From Dugong dugon (Eukaryota > Chordata > Mammalia > Sirenia > Dugongidae), in the NCBI GenBank assembly GCA_030035585.1, contig CM057462.1:95749234-95813233 (forward strand): a stretch of 64,000 nt of DNA. Reading direction: 5' to 3'. Of the stretch, positions 10,963 to 24,200 are shown piece after piece. The notes under the pieces are model-generated. The model saw only the letters and a list, made by a program, of their open reading frames with translations, was not told the DNA's origin and searched no databases. The first letter of the stretch is position 1. Each line of letters starts with the position of its first letter. The position numbers and the translations under genes were made by a program.

Positions 10963-11599
10963 AGATAAAAGAGTTCTTTGTCATTTTTTGTTCTTTTTCT
11001 GTGTTTCTCCTCCCTGACATTGTTAACTGAATCTAAAATAAGGACTATGGTGCCCAGAGGTGAACATAGCCAGACTATAGGGTGTGTTGGAAGGAGTGGG
11101 AGGAGGCAAATCATGAGAGATAGATGTGAGTCACATCACAGATGGTCTTTGCACATCACTACATGGAAGACTTTGGTCTTTAGCTTGAGGATAAGTGTTC
11201 TCATTGCCCTCTGATGAGCTTATTTTAAAAGCATACAGACAAATAAAAAACAGTAAAACCTTCGATTCCAGGGATCTATCCGTTCGTTACCCATCCACTG
11301 ATGCAGCCCAAGCTAGATGAAATGTTTACAATCCAGCAAAGAAAGGCGATCATCAACTAAAACCCACAGGTCTTTTTTCACATATTCTTCCACCAAGATA
11401 GTTTTTTTCTAAATCACAACTATTTAATTAATTTTTCATCTTGATATATAAAAATTTCGTATTTATTTTTGTTGATTTTTTAATTAGTTTCGGCTCAGTA
11501 TTCCAAAACTGTGAGATAAATTCTAGCACTTTCAATGAGTCTGTTATTATCTCAGGTGACCTTTGTGTTATTATTTCAGGTAACCTTTGTAATAATCAT

Positions 11600-11825
11600 A
11601 AAAATGTCTAATAGTTATTGAATGCTTATTATAGACCAAGCACAGTGCTAAATGCTTTACTTCATTTTTTTCTCAGAATAAGCCTATGAGGTAGGTATTA
11701 TTTACATCATTGCTGCTAAAAATCATATAGATAATAAGTGTGTCAGAGATAGGACTCAATCCCACCCAGGTATGTCTGACACCAAATCCCAAGCTCTTAG
11801 CCACTACAACACGCCATCTCGTTTT
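11600..11825 (-). repeat. MIR
   Basis: Antisense MIR: GAATGCTTATTATAGACCAA, CCTATGAGGTAGGTATTATT, CCAAGCTCTTAGCCACTAC. Confidence 0.85.
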
Positions 11826-11905
11826 ACCTAAGGCACTGAAGAACCCAGACTAATGACAGATTTCTGGAATATTCTACTAAAAAAAAAAAAAAAAAGGAAA
11901 GAAAA

Positions 11906-12050
11906 ACCATTGCTGTCGAATCGATTCTGACTCATAGCGACCCTACAGGACAGAGTAGAACTGCCCTCATAGGGTTTCCAAGGAGAGGCTGGTGGATTCG
12001 AACTGCTGACCTTTTTGATTAGCAGCCAAGCTCTTAACCACTAGAACCAC
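11906..12050 (-). repeat. AfroSINE (short form)
   Basis: The antisense body CATTGCTGTCGAATCGATTC and GGACAGAGTAGAACTGCC joins GGTTTCCAAGGAGAGGCTGG. The head is TTAGCAGCCAAGCTCTTAAC. Preceded by an A run at 11879-11896 (its own tail on the other strand). Confidence 0.94.
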
Positions 12051-12639
12051 TGATTCATGCTTATTGGATAATGTGATTCATCTAACTTTTAATTCACTTG
12101 GCAAGACTATTATCCAACCAACTTTCACCATTTTATTCACAAGAATATCTTGAAGGACTATTAAATGCTTTGCAGAATTATAAAAAGCACACAAACAAAT
12201 AAAAAACATAAAAAAAGAATTATAAAGAGTATTATGTCTATGACATTCCCTTTATTTACTAACATCTTCGTTTCTCACCAGTTTTATCTTTCTTTCCATG
12301 TAAGAGTTCTCCTCACCTACATTATTGTCTCCTTCATGAATTTATCCTCTGTGCTACAGCTGGACTGATTTAAATTCAAGTCCCATTGTGAGCTGTGTTT
12401 TAAATACTTCAGAGGCCTCCCATCTTCTGTAGAGGGTGTTCTGAACTTCAGTCCCAGGGCCCTCAAGGACTTTAAGAAATTTATTATTCTATGTCAAATT
12501 ATGTACAATATGTTCTATATATGTGCAATTTGCCCAGAAAAGTATCCATAGGTTTGTATTAGATTATCAAAATGAATTATGATTTTAATGCCTACGAATC
12601 ACTTATAAAGACGAAGTTTCCTAAATATTTACACAGGAC

Positions 12640-12945
12640 TCTTTAAGACCTAATTCCTAACCTCCTAAGCCTCATCTCTTTCCGTTTATTACCCTCCATA
12701 TCCACCACACTCACAAACACACACGGCAATGCCACACTTCCTGTGGTTTCTCAAAATGCCACGTGTTTGCTCAGCTCCTTCCCCTCATGAGATCCTATTC
12801 AGCCTCAAACCTCAGCTCCAATGTCACCTTCTGAATATTCCCTGACCTTTCCAAGCAGCATTAAGTGCTTCTTCCTATGAGCTTTTGTAGTGCCCTGCTC
12901 ATACCATTCTTAAACCATTTATCAAATTCATCTAATGATTTGATT
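12640..12945 (+). repeat. L2 LINE fragment
   Basis: L2-type 3' coding remnant: CAGCCTCAAACCTCAGCTCC, AATGTCACCTTCTGAATATT, CCCTGACCTTTCCAAGC. Highly diverged with no intact frame. Confidence 0.75.
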
Positions 12946-13394
12946 GTGCCTCTGTCCACCCCCTCATAGGGTGGCTATGACCTGATAAAATGGTGAGTCA
13001 AGCCCTCCCACCACCCTGGCCCAGCTTTAACTAACAGGGAAGTCATTTTTCTCTGGGACCTAGTAGTCCCTCCGTAAATATTTGAACTAGTGATTAAACA
13101 AATAAATCAAGCAACACTATTACAAAATAATGATTGTTTAGTGTGCCTTCTTCACTGCTAGCTGCTCATAAACTTTCTCTTTCTGAGCTACAACAATGGA
13201 TAATTCAACATCTATTTAATAAAAGGTCAGTGTAAACCTGGCTCTGTTTTAGGAACTGTGGAGGTCCCATTAAAGTTCATGTCATGGTTCCTTCCTTCTA
13301 GAAGTTTATAGTCTTGTGAGAGGCAAAGACTTAAACATGCAAATTCCAACATAAGACTTACTCAATGGTACTGTAATTGTTTGCTTACCTTCTT

Positions 13395-13612
13395 CTAAGG
13401 AGGCAAAATAATACAGTGCTCAGAGCGCCAACTTTGAACTCATATATACCTGAGTACCAGTCTTAGCCTTTCTGCATACCAGCTGTGAGGTACTGGGCAA
13501 GTTGTATAAACTCTTTTGAGCCTTGGTTCCATCAACTACAAAATGAAGTGAAGATAATGCTTACTTTATAGGTTTCCACAGTAATATATGTAAAGCACAT
13601 AGTAAGTATACA
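13395..13612 (+). repeat. MIR
   Basis: TACAGTGCTCAGAGCGCC, TGTGAGGTACTGGGCAAGTT, CATCAACTACAAAATGAAG, GTAAAGCACATAGTAAGT. Confidence 0.82.
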
Positions 13613-13629
13613 ACCCGTAACGGTGATGA

Positions 13630-13675
13630 AGGTGATGTTTGATGATGATGACGACGACGATGATGATGATACTAG
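13630..13675. repeat. GAT/GAC trinucleotide microsatellite
   Basis: Imperfect run of GATGATGATGACGACGACGA followed by more GAT units. The same array with GAC interruptions is readable directly. It lies between a MIR and an L2 tail. Confidence 0.85.
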
Positions 13676-13795
13676 CATAATGAACTGTAATTCCCTGAGG
13701 ACAAGTACCATGTTTAATTTATCTTTGAATCCTCAGCACCTACTATAGTGCCTGACACAGTAGATATGAAACAAGTGTTTGTTAAATTAATGATT
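13676..13795 (+). repeat. L2 3' end fragment
   Basis: AATTCCCTGAGGACAAGTAC, CTCAGCACCTACTATAGTGC, then the CTGACACAGTAGATATG region. This matches the typical L2 3' terminus. Confidence 0.75.
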
Positions 13796-14244
13796 ACTTA
13801 TCAATTCCAAAATATTAAAAGACACAAGACAGAAAAGAAAGAGACTATCATGGACTCAAATTATCAAGGAAAACCTCATGGAGGAAGAAAGTATACAAAG
13901 GGTGGACTTTTTAATAGCTGAAGAAGAGGACACAGGTGACAGAAGGCAAAAATAAGCATTACACTAAAGTGTGTCGCCCGTAGTAGTCTGTGCCTGGGCT
14001 GGGGAGGAGTAAATGTGCTTCGTTTGGTAGGAGGTGGAAGCCATGAGGGTGTAACGTACATGCACGCATACATACAGACATGCAGACAAATACTTGGCAT
14101 TACCAAAATTTTACTATTTAGCACTATGCTAGAGATTAATAACCAAGACAATAATTCTAAACTTGTTGTTTTTGGAAGCTACACATTATATCCAAACAAT
14201 ATAGGAAAATGTTTCATTTAGACAAACTATGTTCTGGTGGGAAA

Positions 14245-14485
14245 ATATGTGCTTCAGAGGGAAACAAATCTAGGTTTGAATTTTTAGTTTTACCATTTAG
14301 CTTCAGCCTATTATCTTGAGCAAGTCACTTACCTCTTTAAGCTTCAGTTCTCTCTTCTGCAAAATGGAAATAACAACGCCTGTCCCACAAAGCTGATGTG
14401 GGGCTTGAAGGAGATAATTTATGTAAGGCATCTCTGCAGCACCTGGTACAGAGCAGATGTTCAATATGCATGAGAGTGCTGTTAT
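14245..14485 (+). repeat. MIR
   Basis: TCTTGAGCAAGTCACTTACC, CTCTTCTGCAAAATGGAAAT, CTGGTACAGAGCAGATGTTC. Confidence 0.85.
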
Positions 14486-15090
14486 TTTTAACATATGAAT
14501 TAATACATTTATGTGTTTATGCTAAGTCAAAAGTGTACATTTTGGTTGTGCGTATTTTTGGACATGTAAACTTGAGCTTTCTCTATCTGAGACCAACTGG
14601 GATTGTTGAAATTGAAATAATCCAGAAAAGGACAAAGTGTAACGTAATACCATTAGGCTGTGTCTCTCTTCAAAATGAAAAAATATAAAAAGTTTAGAGT
14701 ATGGGTGATTGTATGTGTTGAATGCTCAAATAGAAAGTTAACTCCTTTCTTTATTAACCATCTACTGTACAAACTGTCATGCAAATACTGCCTTATGCTT
14801 TATGCAAGACATTTGAAAATCCCTATGACTTTGTTCTTCTGCTTGGATTTTTTTCTGTAGTAAAATACGTAATTGAATTAATTTCAAGTGTTTGTAAACC
14901 AGCCAAATATTTCCTTTTAAATACTTGAGCTCTATGTTGAAATGCAGAGTAATGTTTCTTAGCACATTACTTTTTTTTTCTTTTCCCAGTAATAGACGTC
15001 ATCCCTTAATTCTTTAATAGACTTTCAGTTCCACATGTGCTACGGTATCTCCTATGCTCACAGTAAATGAAAGTTTTTCATCTCATGCAG

Positions 15091-15202
15091 GTTCTTCCAG
15101 GGGACCCAGCCCCTTAACCATGGGAGCCCAGGATACCCTCCCTGTTGCGGCAGCATTTACAGAAACCGTCAATGCCTACTTCAAAGGAGCAGATCCAAGC
15201 AA
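15091..15202 (+). CDS. SGIP1: SGIP1 exon: linker and first MHD strand
   Basis: Acceptor CTCATGCAG, then 2 nt completing the upstream codon, 36 codons and a trailing AA before donor GTAAGC. It encodes [18 protein letters not shown] and then [17 protein letters not shown], the end of the proline/serine linker and first beta strand of the mu-homology domain. A second AG at 15099-15100 could act as an alternative acceptor in a different register. The 15091 start is chosen because it retains the SSRGPSP segment shared with muniscins. Confidence 0.93.
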
Positions 15203-18200
15203 GTAAGCCTGGGGCTTGATCCACATATCCCCCAAGTTCTGTTCTGTCCAGTGGGGGACACACTAAGCATTATTGTATCATGCCGTATCTTAAAACCAAA
15301 AAGATCCAGATAACAGTAACAGGTGGCACACCTAGAATAGAGGAGAAAATTTAATTAGGAAGGTTAATTCAGTGATTTAAAAAAAAAAAAGTCCCCAAAA
15401 GATCCAATAAGCGAGGATGGCAAGACTTCGTCTCACATACTTTGGACATGTTATCAGGAGGGACCAGTCCCTGGAGCAGGATATCATGCTTGGTAAAGTG
15501 CAGGGTCAGCAAAAAAGAGGAAGACCTTCAATGAGATGGATTGACACAGTGGCTGCAACAATGGGCCCAAGCATGACATCAATTGTGAGGATGGCGCAGG
15601 ACCGGGCAGTGTTTCGTTCTGTTGTACATAGGGTCGCTATGAGTCAGAACCAATTCTATGGCACCTAACAATAGCATCTTGTTGTTAGCTGCCGTTGAGC
15701 CGCCCCCATACTCATAGTGACCCGATGCACAACTGGACAAAACGCTGCCCGGTCCTGCATCATCCCCATGATTTGTTGCAGATCGGACCATTGTGATCCA
15801 TATGGTTTTCATTGGGTAATATTCAGAAGTAGATCACCAGGCCTTTCTTCCTAGTATGTCTTAGTCTGGAAGCTCCACTGAAACCCGTTCAGCATTATAG
15901 CAACACACAAGCCTCCACATTAAGGGTGGTGGCTACACATGAGGTGCATTGGCTGGGAATCAAAACCGGGTCTCCCACATGGAAGGCGAGAGTTCTACCA
16001 CTGAACCACCGAATGCCCTCTAGCAATCTAATATCTTACTATTCAGAAATCTGATTCAGCTTCTGGCTGCAAGTAGCAGAAAACCCTAACACAATTCTGT
16101 CAACAATAAGAAACTTTTTCTCTCACAAAAATAGAAGTCCAGATCATGCCTTTTGTTATCTTAGTCTTTCCTGGATGGGAATCACCCAAATATAAATTGG
16201 AACAATGGTGTGGAATGTGAACCTGGAAGAAAAAACACCTTCCAAAAACACTCAGGTTGGCAAGAGATCGAGTCATATGTTACCCTTACTAAGTAAGGAA
16301 AAAACTGGCCACAAACCATTATAATCATAGCCAAGTAAAAATTCTAGAGCAAAATGCACCATCCTCTTTCTGCAGGAGCCTGATTTCACTGATATATCAG
16401 TTTATATAGGCAATGCATTCAGTGGCAGTCATTGAATGCATTTGCTTTTTGGACTTAATCTGAATACATATGTGATGTAATTAAATACTTTACTTTTCTA
16501 TAAGGAGTTCCGTGAATAGGGTTGTGGAAGTCTACAGATTCCCTGAAATTCTGTTGCATATCTTATGTGTCTGGGGGGTGGATGTGCATGTTTCCATAGA
16601 CAGTCTATAGCATTCATCAGTTTCACAAAGGGTTCATGATTCAAAAAAGATTGAGAGTGATTACTTGTCTAAACTGAAAACTAAACAGCTAAGTCAAACC
16701 AGTTCTCAAATATGTCATTAATATATGAGTCTGAATTTTATTGATAAACAAAGGGAAAACTTAGACGAGGGAAGAACTGCTCTCTCTTTTTTTTACTTAC
16801 AAGGACTAGGGCTTGGAAATCCTTAGTATCTATAGCAATTAGAATTAGAGAAAAAGTTAAATTTGCATACAAAACACTAGACTATTTTATTAAAATGTTT
16901 GGAACAGTGATAATTAAGTATAATTAGAACTTGGATCGTCACATATATTTTAAGTGGGACTCTGTACAGACTAGTCATGAATCCTGTTTACACTTTAGGA
17001 ACAATAGGTTTTTCTAAAGACTAACAATATTATGCTAGAAAACTAGTGATTCCACCTTTAAGTAGCCTATGCAGCCACTGGAATCTACCAACATCCCTAA
17101 ATGCCATGTCTCTTTAAACAACATCTAGGTTTTGTTCTAGACCTCAAATACTGTAGAGAAATAAACACTGTGGATTCTGGTTTCCCCCAATGTCCTTTCT
17201 CCTTTATCTTCAAGGAATGAAATTTTGCCATATCCACATGTAAATAGAAGTTAAAAGCTACCTCATACAGAGCATGCATTTGAGCTTTTAGAGCAAGTAA
17301 ACACCATGAGCTTAGATTCTATATATCCTTCATACTGTAGAATCTTATTTAAACAAAGAATTTGCGTAATTTTCTGTCATACCAGTTTAAGGGCTAACTA
17401 CCGTTGAATGACCTATACCTTAGAAAGTTCAGGCTAGCCTGAACTGAGAAAAGTGGGCGGAAACACACTTTAAAAAAATAAGAGTAGTCAGGTGTGTAGA
17501 GAGTTGTATGCACCTGCGTGAAAACCCCCCGGGAATGACACGAGAATTAATTCTTTTCTGCCAGCTTACTAATTGGCTTTCATTCATTCATTCACTGATT
17601 TATTCAGAGAGACCTAATTGATCTCTGTACTTCCACTTTGGTCCCCCTAAAGTCAACTCTCAACGTTATCATGTCACTCCTTTGCACACAACAGTTCTAC
17701 CTTGTTCAGAGTAAAAACCAAAGGCTTTATAATGGCCTCTAAGGCCCTCCATGATCTGTCCTTCGGCACTCCCCAACCCCCGCCCCGGTTACCAACTCTC
17801 TGATCGTATCTCCATCACTCTCTTCCTTACCTCTGACCTTGTCTCCCTCACACATCTCCTTAAAGCTGTCCTCGTGCCTGTTTCTCTTTTCTCACCCAAC
17901 CCTCAGGGTCTTTTCACCTTCTGCTCCTTCTGCCTTGATGAAATCTCTATCCAGATGTCTGAGTGACTTGTCCCCTCACTTCCTTCATGGTACTTAAGGA
18001 AATTTATTAAAGACGCCTCCCCTGTCCACCTTATATAAAACTGCAACACTCCTCTCCACCCCGTCAACAGTTTGTCCTTACCTCATTTTTCTCTTTCCCT
18101 ATAGCCCTCTCTACTGAACATACTGTGTATTTCTTCAGTTGTGTGTCTCTACCCCCAGAAGGATATAAGCTCTATGAGAGCTGGGACTTGTCTGTTTTGT

Positions 18201-21200
18201 TCACTCCTGTAACCTCAGCACCTGAAACAGCACCTGGCATGGAGTACTCAATGCATATTTGCTGAATGAGTTGAGTTGAATTACTCACCTAATATTTATG
18301 GAATGTCTACAGTGTGCTTGTACTTGTGCTAGACGGGATACAAAAGTGATGAAGACCACGGATATGAAAAGTAAGACTTGTAAATATAGCGTAAAACCAA
18401 CCATAAGAGAGGTGTAGATATGGTTCCAAGGGAGTTGAGAAACCCTTGCTAATAATTTTTTAAATCCTAAAGAAGGAGTGGAATGGCCTGTCAGTCACCT
18501 GTGGGCCTGCCACTATGCAAGCAAGGTTCTTCATCCTGTTTGGGCTCCCCCAGCATACTATGGCAGAAGTGTAGGGAGGTCTGCACCAATGAGCCTGCTA
18601 CCGTGACCTTGATATTCCAATGATGTAGCAGTTGAGCCTGATTAGTGAACCATCCATACATTGGAAAAAGAAATATACCACTTTCATTATTGTATATTAT
18701 GATATATAATTCGTTCATTTATCATTATGCTTTTTACCTGAGTATTCAGAACCCTGTAACAGGTATTCTGACATTTCAGTCTTTCTCAGGCGTTCATAGA
18801 CAGAGAACACCTTGACTTTACTATACCTTTCCCATTATCAGCTGCTTTAAACAACCCTTGTCCCAAGAGATAAAGGTCAGGGAAAATTTCTCAGGCGTTC
18901 ATAGACAGAGAACACCTTGACTTTACTATACCTTTCCCATTATCAGCTGCTTTAAACAACCCTTGTCCCAAGAGATAAAGGTCAGGGATTATTTCCCAGC
19001 TATATCCTATTTTTCTCTTTTCACCATACTTGCAATTATTTATTGTATGTCTCCCTGCTTAAACTAGAAGTCTGGGCAAGGACCGTGTTTGTCCTATTTC
19101 TCACTATCCATTCAATGCCTAGATTGATGCCTGATACATTGTATAAGCACCCGATATACTTGCTAAATTTATGAATTTATGTTAAAAACATTGCATTCCT
19201 ACTCTGTACGGGTTCTGTGTTATATGTACTTTTGCCTTCCAAGAACCTAAGACACAGTCCTTGCACTCACAAGAGTAGATAAAATATGTGCAAGAAACGA
19301 CAAAACAATATTTCAACAAAGATCTGTACATGTTTCTATGGGAAAGTAGAGAAAGGAAAAGCTAAGGAAGGCTGGATAGAGAAGATCTTAAGGAGTACTT
19401 CAGAAGAGCCTTCCTTTGAACTAAGTCTTGAAATAGGAAAAGGATTGTGCTTAGTAGATAAGCCAGTGAAAGGGGATTGCAAATAAAGGAGGTGGCATGA
19501 GTACAGAGGTACACCTGAAGAGGGCGGTGGGCTTGGTTATTGAGGCAGTACACAGAAATCACATTTTACGTGAGGGGTGCATTCCTAATGACCTCGCATA
19601 ATTAAATTCACATATTCCTTGACCAAAAATGGCCAGGACTTCTGTTGTCCAGCTAACAAACATGGTGCTGCCTGTGGCAATAGGGAGAACCCAGTTTATA
19701 AATCACTTGGTGAGCTGACTTTGAAATCCTGCCATTCCTGACAAATTTTTCATTTGTGGGGATTCACGTAATTTCAAATTCTATTCCTAAAGTAAAAGCT
19801 GATTAATATTTACATATCACAGTATTTTAAATTTATATCATTCAAACTCACATAAAATGTATCTACATTACATAGTTGTAGAAACAGTCATTACAGTTTA
19901 GTAAAGATTTCCCTCCAGTGAGTATCGATGGAAAATATTTATTTTTACATAAAAGTTTCATCTCAGCTTAGATACTGGATGGATTAATAAATCAGCAGAG
20001 GTCTGACAGTTCAGATGCAGTACAGGAATATAATGCCGTGGAGGAGCCTTGGTGTTTCTCATCATGGACTATAGGGACTGTGCATCGGCCCTTCTCCCAC
20101 CTTCCAGCTGACTGTAAGCTCTTTGAAGTTGAGGCTGTTTTGCTCATTTTTTAATTGCCTTCCCACTCACAAAAAAAAAAACAGAGTTGAGAGTCAATTT
20201 TTTTATTTTTTTACTTAATAAATGCCACCTCCTCCCTTGCCGACTTGCTTTCAAAAGTGAAACTTTATCCCTCACCAAGACAACATGTAGATCTCATTTT
20301 AAGCAAACTGGAAAAGAAGCTAAGCAGATTCTCTCCTAGTTAAAAGCATCTGAGCCACCACTGCTAACTACAATATACTGAGTGAGGGTAGGTGCTGAAA
20401 TCTAATTTAACAAGCACTCTGACTAATTGTTGTTTTATACTGCAATTGCCAGGTAATTCTGCACGTCCACCATATACTGACAGACATTAAGAGTAGGCCG
20501 AGGTTAAGAGGAAGTCCAGGCTCAGCACCACTTGGGTAAATCAAGCAAGGTTTACTGATCTAAAAGGTGAAAAAGGAAGACAACAGTTAGCACCCAAGCT
20601 GAGATATGAGCAATATTCCCCAGAAAAGATGAAGATGCAACCTTTCAGAAACCAAAAATTCTCATCTGCAGCAGTGCAAAGTTATGAATGATAATATCTG
20701 AGTAAGGGATGGACACGACTTCAAGAAGCTCGCCTGCCTCCTCCTCTACTCTGAACCTAGCCTTATACATACATATAAGTCTACGGCAATTCTTCACATA
20801 AACTATTTTGGATGTATACCAGGGACCACCTCACCTGAGCCAGGTGTATCTCATCAATCTCAGAGTTACACAGTATACAAGGCAACTGTGGGGCAAAATA
20901 GAGTCCCTGATACTCAGATGTGAGCTGAGTTCATTAATTTCATTTTCCCTGGGAAGTGCATTCCTGAACTTCAGAGCTACAGACTGGTACAAGGGTCAGT
21001 TACCCAGATGAATGGGGAAGTTGTAAAGAAGTGTACTCCATTTAAATACTTAGTGTTTCCCAAAGAAAAGTAACACTTTTAAGGGTTCTGCTTCTGGCCA
21101 AGATGGAGTAATAGGGACTAGTTTACACTCCCACCTGAAGCAGCCCGAAAATAGACAAAGAATATGAAACAGTGATTTATCTGCAAGAAGCTAGACACCA

Positions 21201-24200
21201 GGTGAAGGACAGTGGTCCCTGAGAGATGGAAATAAATGAGGTACACCCTATGATTGCCCCTTCTTACTTTCTTAAGAGAGTTTCCAGCCACACCACAGGG
21301 AGCGGGAACCAAGGCAGAGCCCAGAGGACTCTCTGAATTGAGGAGACAGAGCTGAGAGTCTGGGCTTTTAGAATTCTCAGGACAGAGTACCAGAGAGGAG
21401 AAAGCTACACAGAAAGAGAACCCTGACTGTCTGCAGAGGTTCCCCTGAGGTATTCAGCAGACTACTGGTCAGCTCATGTATGTGAGAAAAATACCCAAGG
21501 CCAGAAAAAGAATTGCATGAAATCATTAGAAGTAACAGAGTCCAGCACTCACACAGGGCCAGGAATTGTGCCTGTTCCTCCAAGCCAGACCGGAAAACCT
21601 CGAGATTCATAAAGCATTAGGTAGGGTACACAGAAGGGTCCTACATCAGTCGTGGGGCATAATTAGCCCTAGACTAATCATGTGCTGGTCCTACCTAACA
21701 AATCTTAAAAGAAGACCTAAAAGGACCAAACTGTTCCCAAGAAACATAACTGCGTCCCAGGGAAAGGCTCAAGAATATTTATAGGAATTCAGAAATATCC
21801 AGCACCCAACAACGTAAAAGTCACAATGCCTGGCATCTAAGCAAAGATTATCAGGCATGGAAAAGCACAGAAAAACATGGCAAATAATAAGAATCAATCA
21901 ATAAAAATTGACCCAGAACTGACACAGATATTAGAACAGGCCAAGGTATTAAAACAAATGTATATCATAGATTCAAAAAGTTAGCTAAGGATATGCAAGA
22001 TATATTTAAATAAACAAAAAACAAATTGAACTTCTAGAGATGAAAACTAAAATGTGTGAGATGAAAAATACAGTGGATGGGACTAATGGCAGATTGGGCA
22101 TTGTAGAAGAAAAGATTAATGAACTTGAAAATATATCAATAGAAATTGTTCAAAATGAAACACAAAGAGAAAAAAAGGATAAAAATAAAGAATATAACAT
22201 CAGTGAACCATGGAACAACTTCCAGAAGCCTAGTATATGTATAAATGGAGTCCCTGAGGAGAGGAGGAAGGACAAAATTTTTCCAAATTTGATGAAAACA
22301 ATAAACCTGTATATCCAAGAATCTCAGAGAAACCCAAGCCTAAGAAACTTGAAGAAAATTACACCAAACACATTATAATCACATTTCTCAAAAGCAGTAA
22401 TAAAGAGAGCAGCCAGAAAAGAAAGATATGTTACATACAGAGGAAAAACATAAAGATGATGGCAAGTTTCTTATTGAAAACAATGCAAGTGAGAAGACAG
22501 TAGGGCAACACCTTTAGAGTACTGAAAGGAAAAAGCTTGTCAGCCTAAAATTCTATACCCAGTGAAAGTAGTTGTCAAAATGAAGGCAAAATACATTTTC
22601 AGACATACAATGCTGAAAGAATGCATCATCATCAGACCCACAGCACCAAAAAAAAAAAAAAAAAAAATTGAAGTCCCTTAGGCAGAAGGAAAATTATAAC
22701 ACATGGAAATAATGAATCTACTCAAAGGAATGAAGAACACTGGAAATTATAACTACATGAATAGTTATATAAGCTTTTTCTTATTGTTTAAGTCTCTTGA
22801 ACAGATAAGTGATTCTTCAAATGAAAATAATAATAAAGTAATATGAGCTTTTTAAAATACATAGAAGTAAAATGTACGACAATAATAATGTATCACAAAG
22901 GTTGGGAAAAAATGGAAGGTGTATTATTGTAAAATTCTTAAAATATCCATGAAGTAGTAAAGTATTAATCACTTCAAGGTAGACTGTGAACAGTTAAAAA
23001 TGAAGAGCATAAGCCTTAAAACAACCAATAAAATAATAAAACAAAGAGTTATAGCTATAACTAAGCCCACATAGAAAATGTATTAGACAGATCCAGTCAA
23101 AATGGAGAAACCACATATTAGTTTGAACAGGGAAAGTTTAATATAAGAAATTATTAACTAGTAGGGGATGGGAGTAATAAAAACTAAAGAGAACTCTAAA
23201 ATATACATGAATAGCAGATATAAGGAACAGCCATTACCCTAGAGCTGAAATAGTGTACCCAAGGAAGAGCCCTCTATGCCTTCCTCTTGACTGAGACCCC
23301 GACCTTGTTGTTGAGGGCATGGCTGTGGAAAGCAGAGAAGTCTCTGTGCTGATGCATTGCTGGAAATCTACCCTCTGGGGCGCCAGAGAAAGCTGTTCAT
23401 GGGAGATGTCTCATAGAGCCACTCTGCTACAAAACTGGCTTGGGGGACCAGAGGAAGCTAATGGCTGGCGGGTGCTGCAGGCCACCATGCACTGCAGAAG
23501 CCAGGTGCTGGAGTAGCTGTGTATATGGCTGAAGTCTGGAGCTGAAAAACCCACCTACATGGCAGGAACTGGGCACTAGGCAAGCCATGTGTGCTACAGA
23601 AACCATATGCTAAGGAAGCTGTTTTGCTACTGGGCACTGGCAAAGCCGTATGCACTGCGGTACTTAGGCATGCCACATGTACTGCAGGAGCCAGACACTG
23701 AAGAAACCCTATATACTGTAGGAGCCTGCCTAGCAAGCACACTGGAAATAAGAAGGAAAAACAGTTCTCCTGCAGTGTCTCTCTAGCGCCCTCTATTGAC
23801 AAAGTTTAACATCATACCTGTTGGCAAAGAAAAAATATAAAGGAGCTGTTATTAATTTTCTCAGAAGATACAGTAAAGGGTGAATGGGAACTGGGAAGCA
23901 ATAAATTGATGACTGGCATGAGATATAAGTAGGGTCATAAAAATATTCAATTAATTTAAAGAAGACAGAAAAAGATGAAAAGGGGGAACAAAGGACTGGT
24001 GAGAGCAATACAAAAATAAAGACGATAAATTTCAACAAAACCATCAGTTAGAAGAAAGAGATTGTCAGATTGTATAATAAAGCAAGATCCAACTATATTC
24101 TGTCCACAAGAAATGCACTTCAAATACAACAGCTCAAATAGATTAAAAGTAAAAGGACAGAAAAAAATGTACCTTACTAATATAATCAAAAGAAAGCTGG

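Larger units (their letters stand above)
1..15090 (+). other. SGIP1: SGIP1 intron, 3' portion (gene-free)
   Basis: No coding exon is recognisable before 15091, and open frames here are short and repeat-derived. Recognisable repeats are listed separately. I see nothing assignable in 471-904, 1063-1453, 1888-2109, 2350-3050, 4226-4770, 4881-5600, 5760-6230, 7303-7580, 8121-8514, 9345-9655, 9790-10124, 10963-11600, 12063-12640, 12940-13395, 13800-14245 or 14485-15090. Small exceptions are homopolymer runs at 5927-5944 (T) and 11879-11896 (A), and a short G-rich patch near 9950-9980. The intron ends in a pyrimidine-containing tract and TGCAG just before 15091. Confidence 0.7.

Noticed and set aside
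22040..22378. Possible new small coiled-coil gene
   Set aside because: Matches L1 ORF1 order (coiled coil followed by ICINGVPEE) within a continuous L1.
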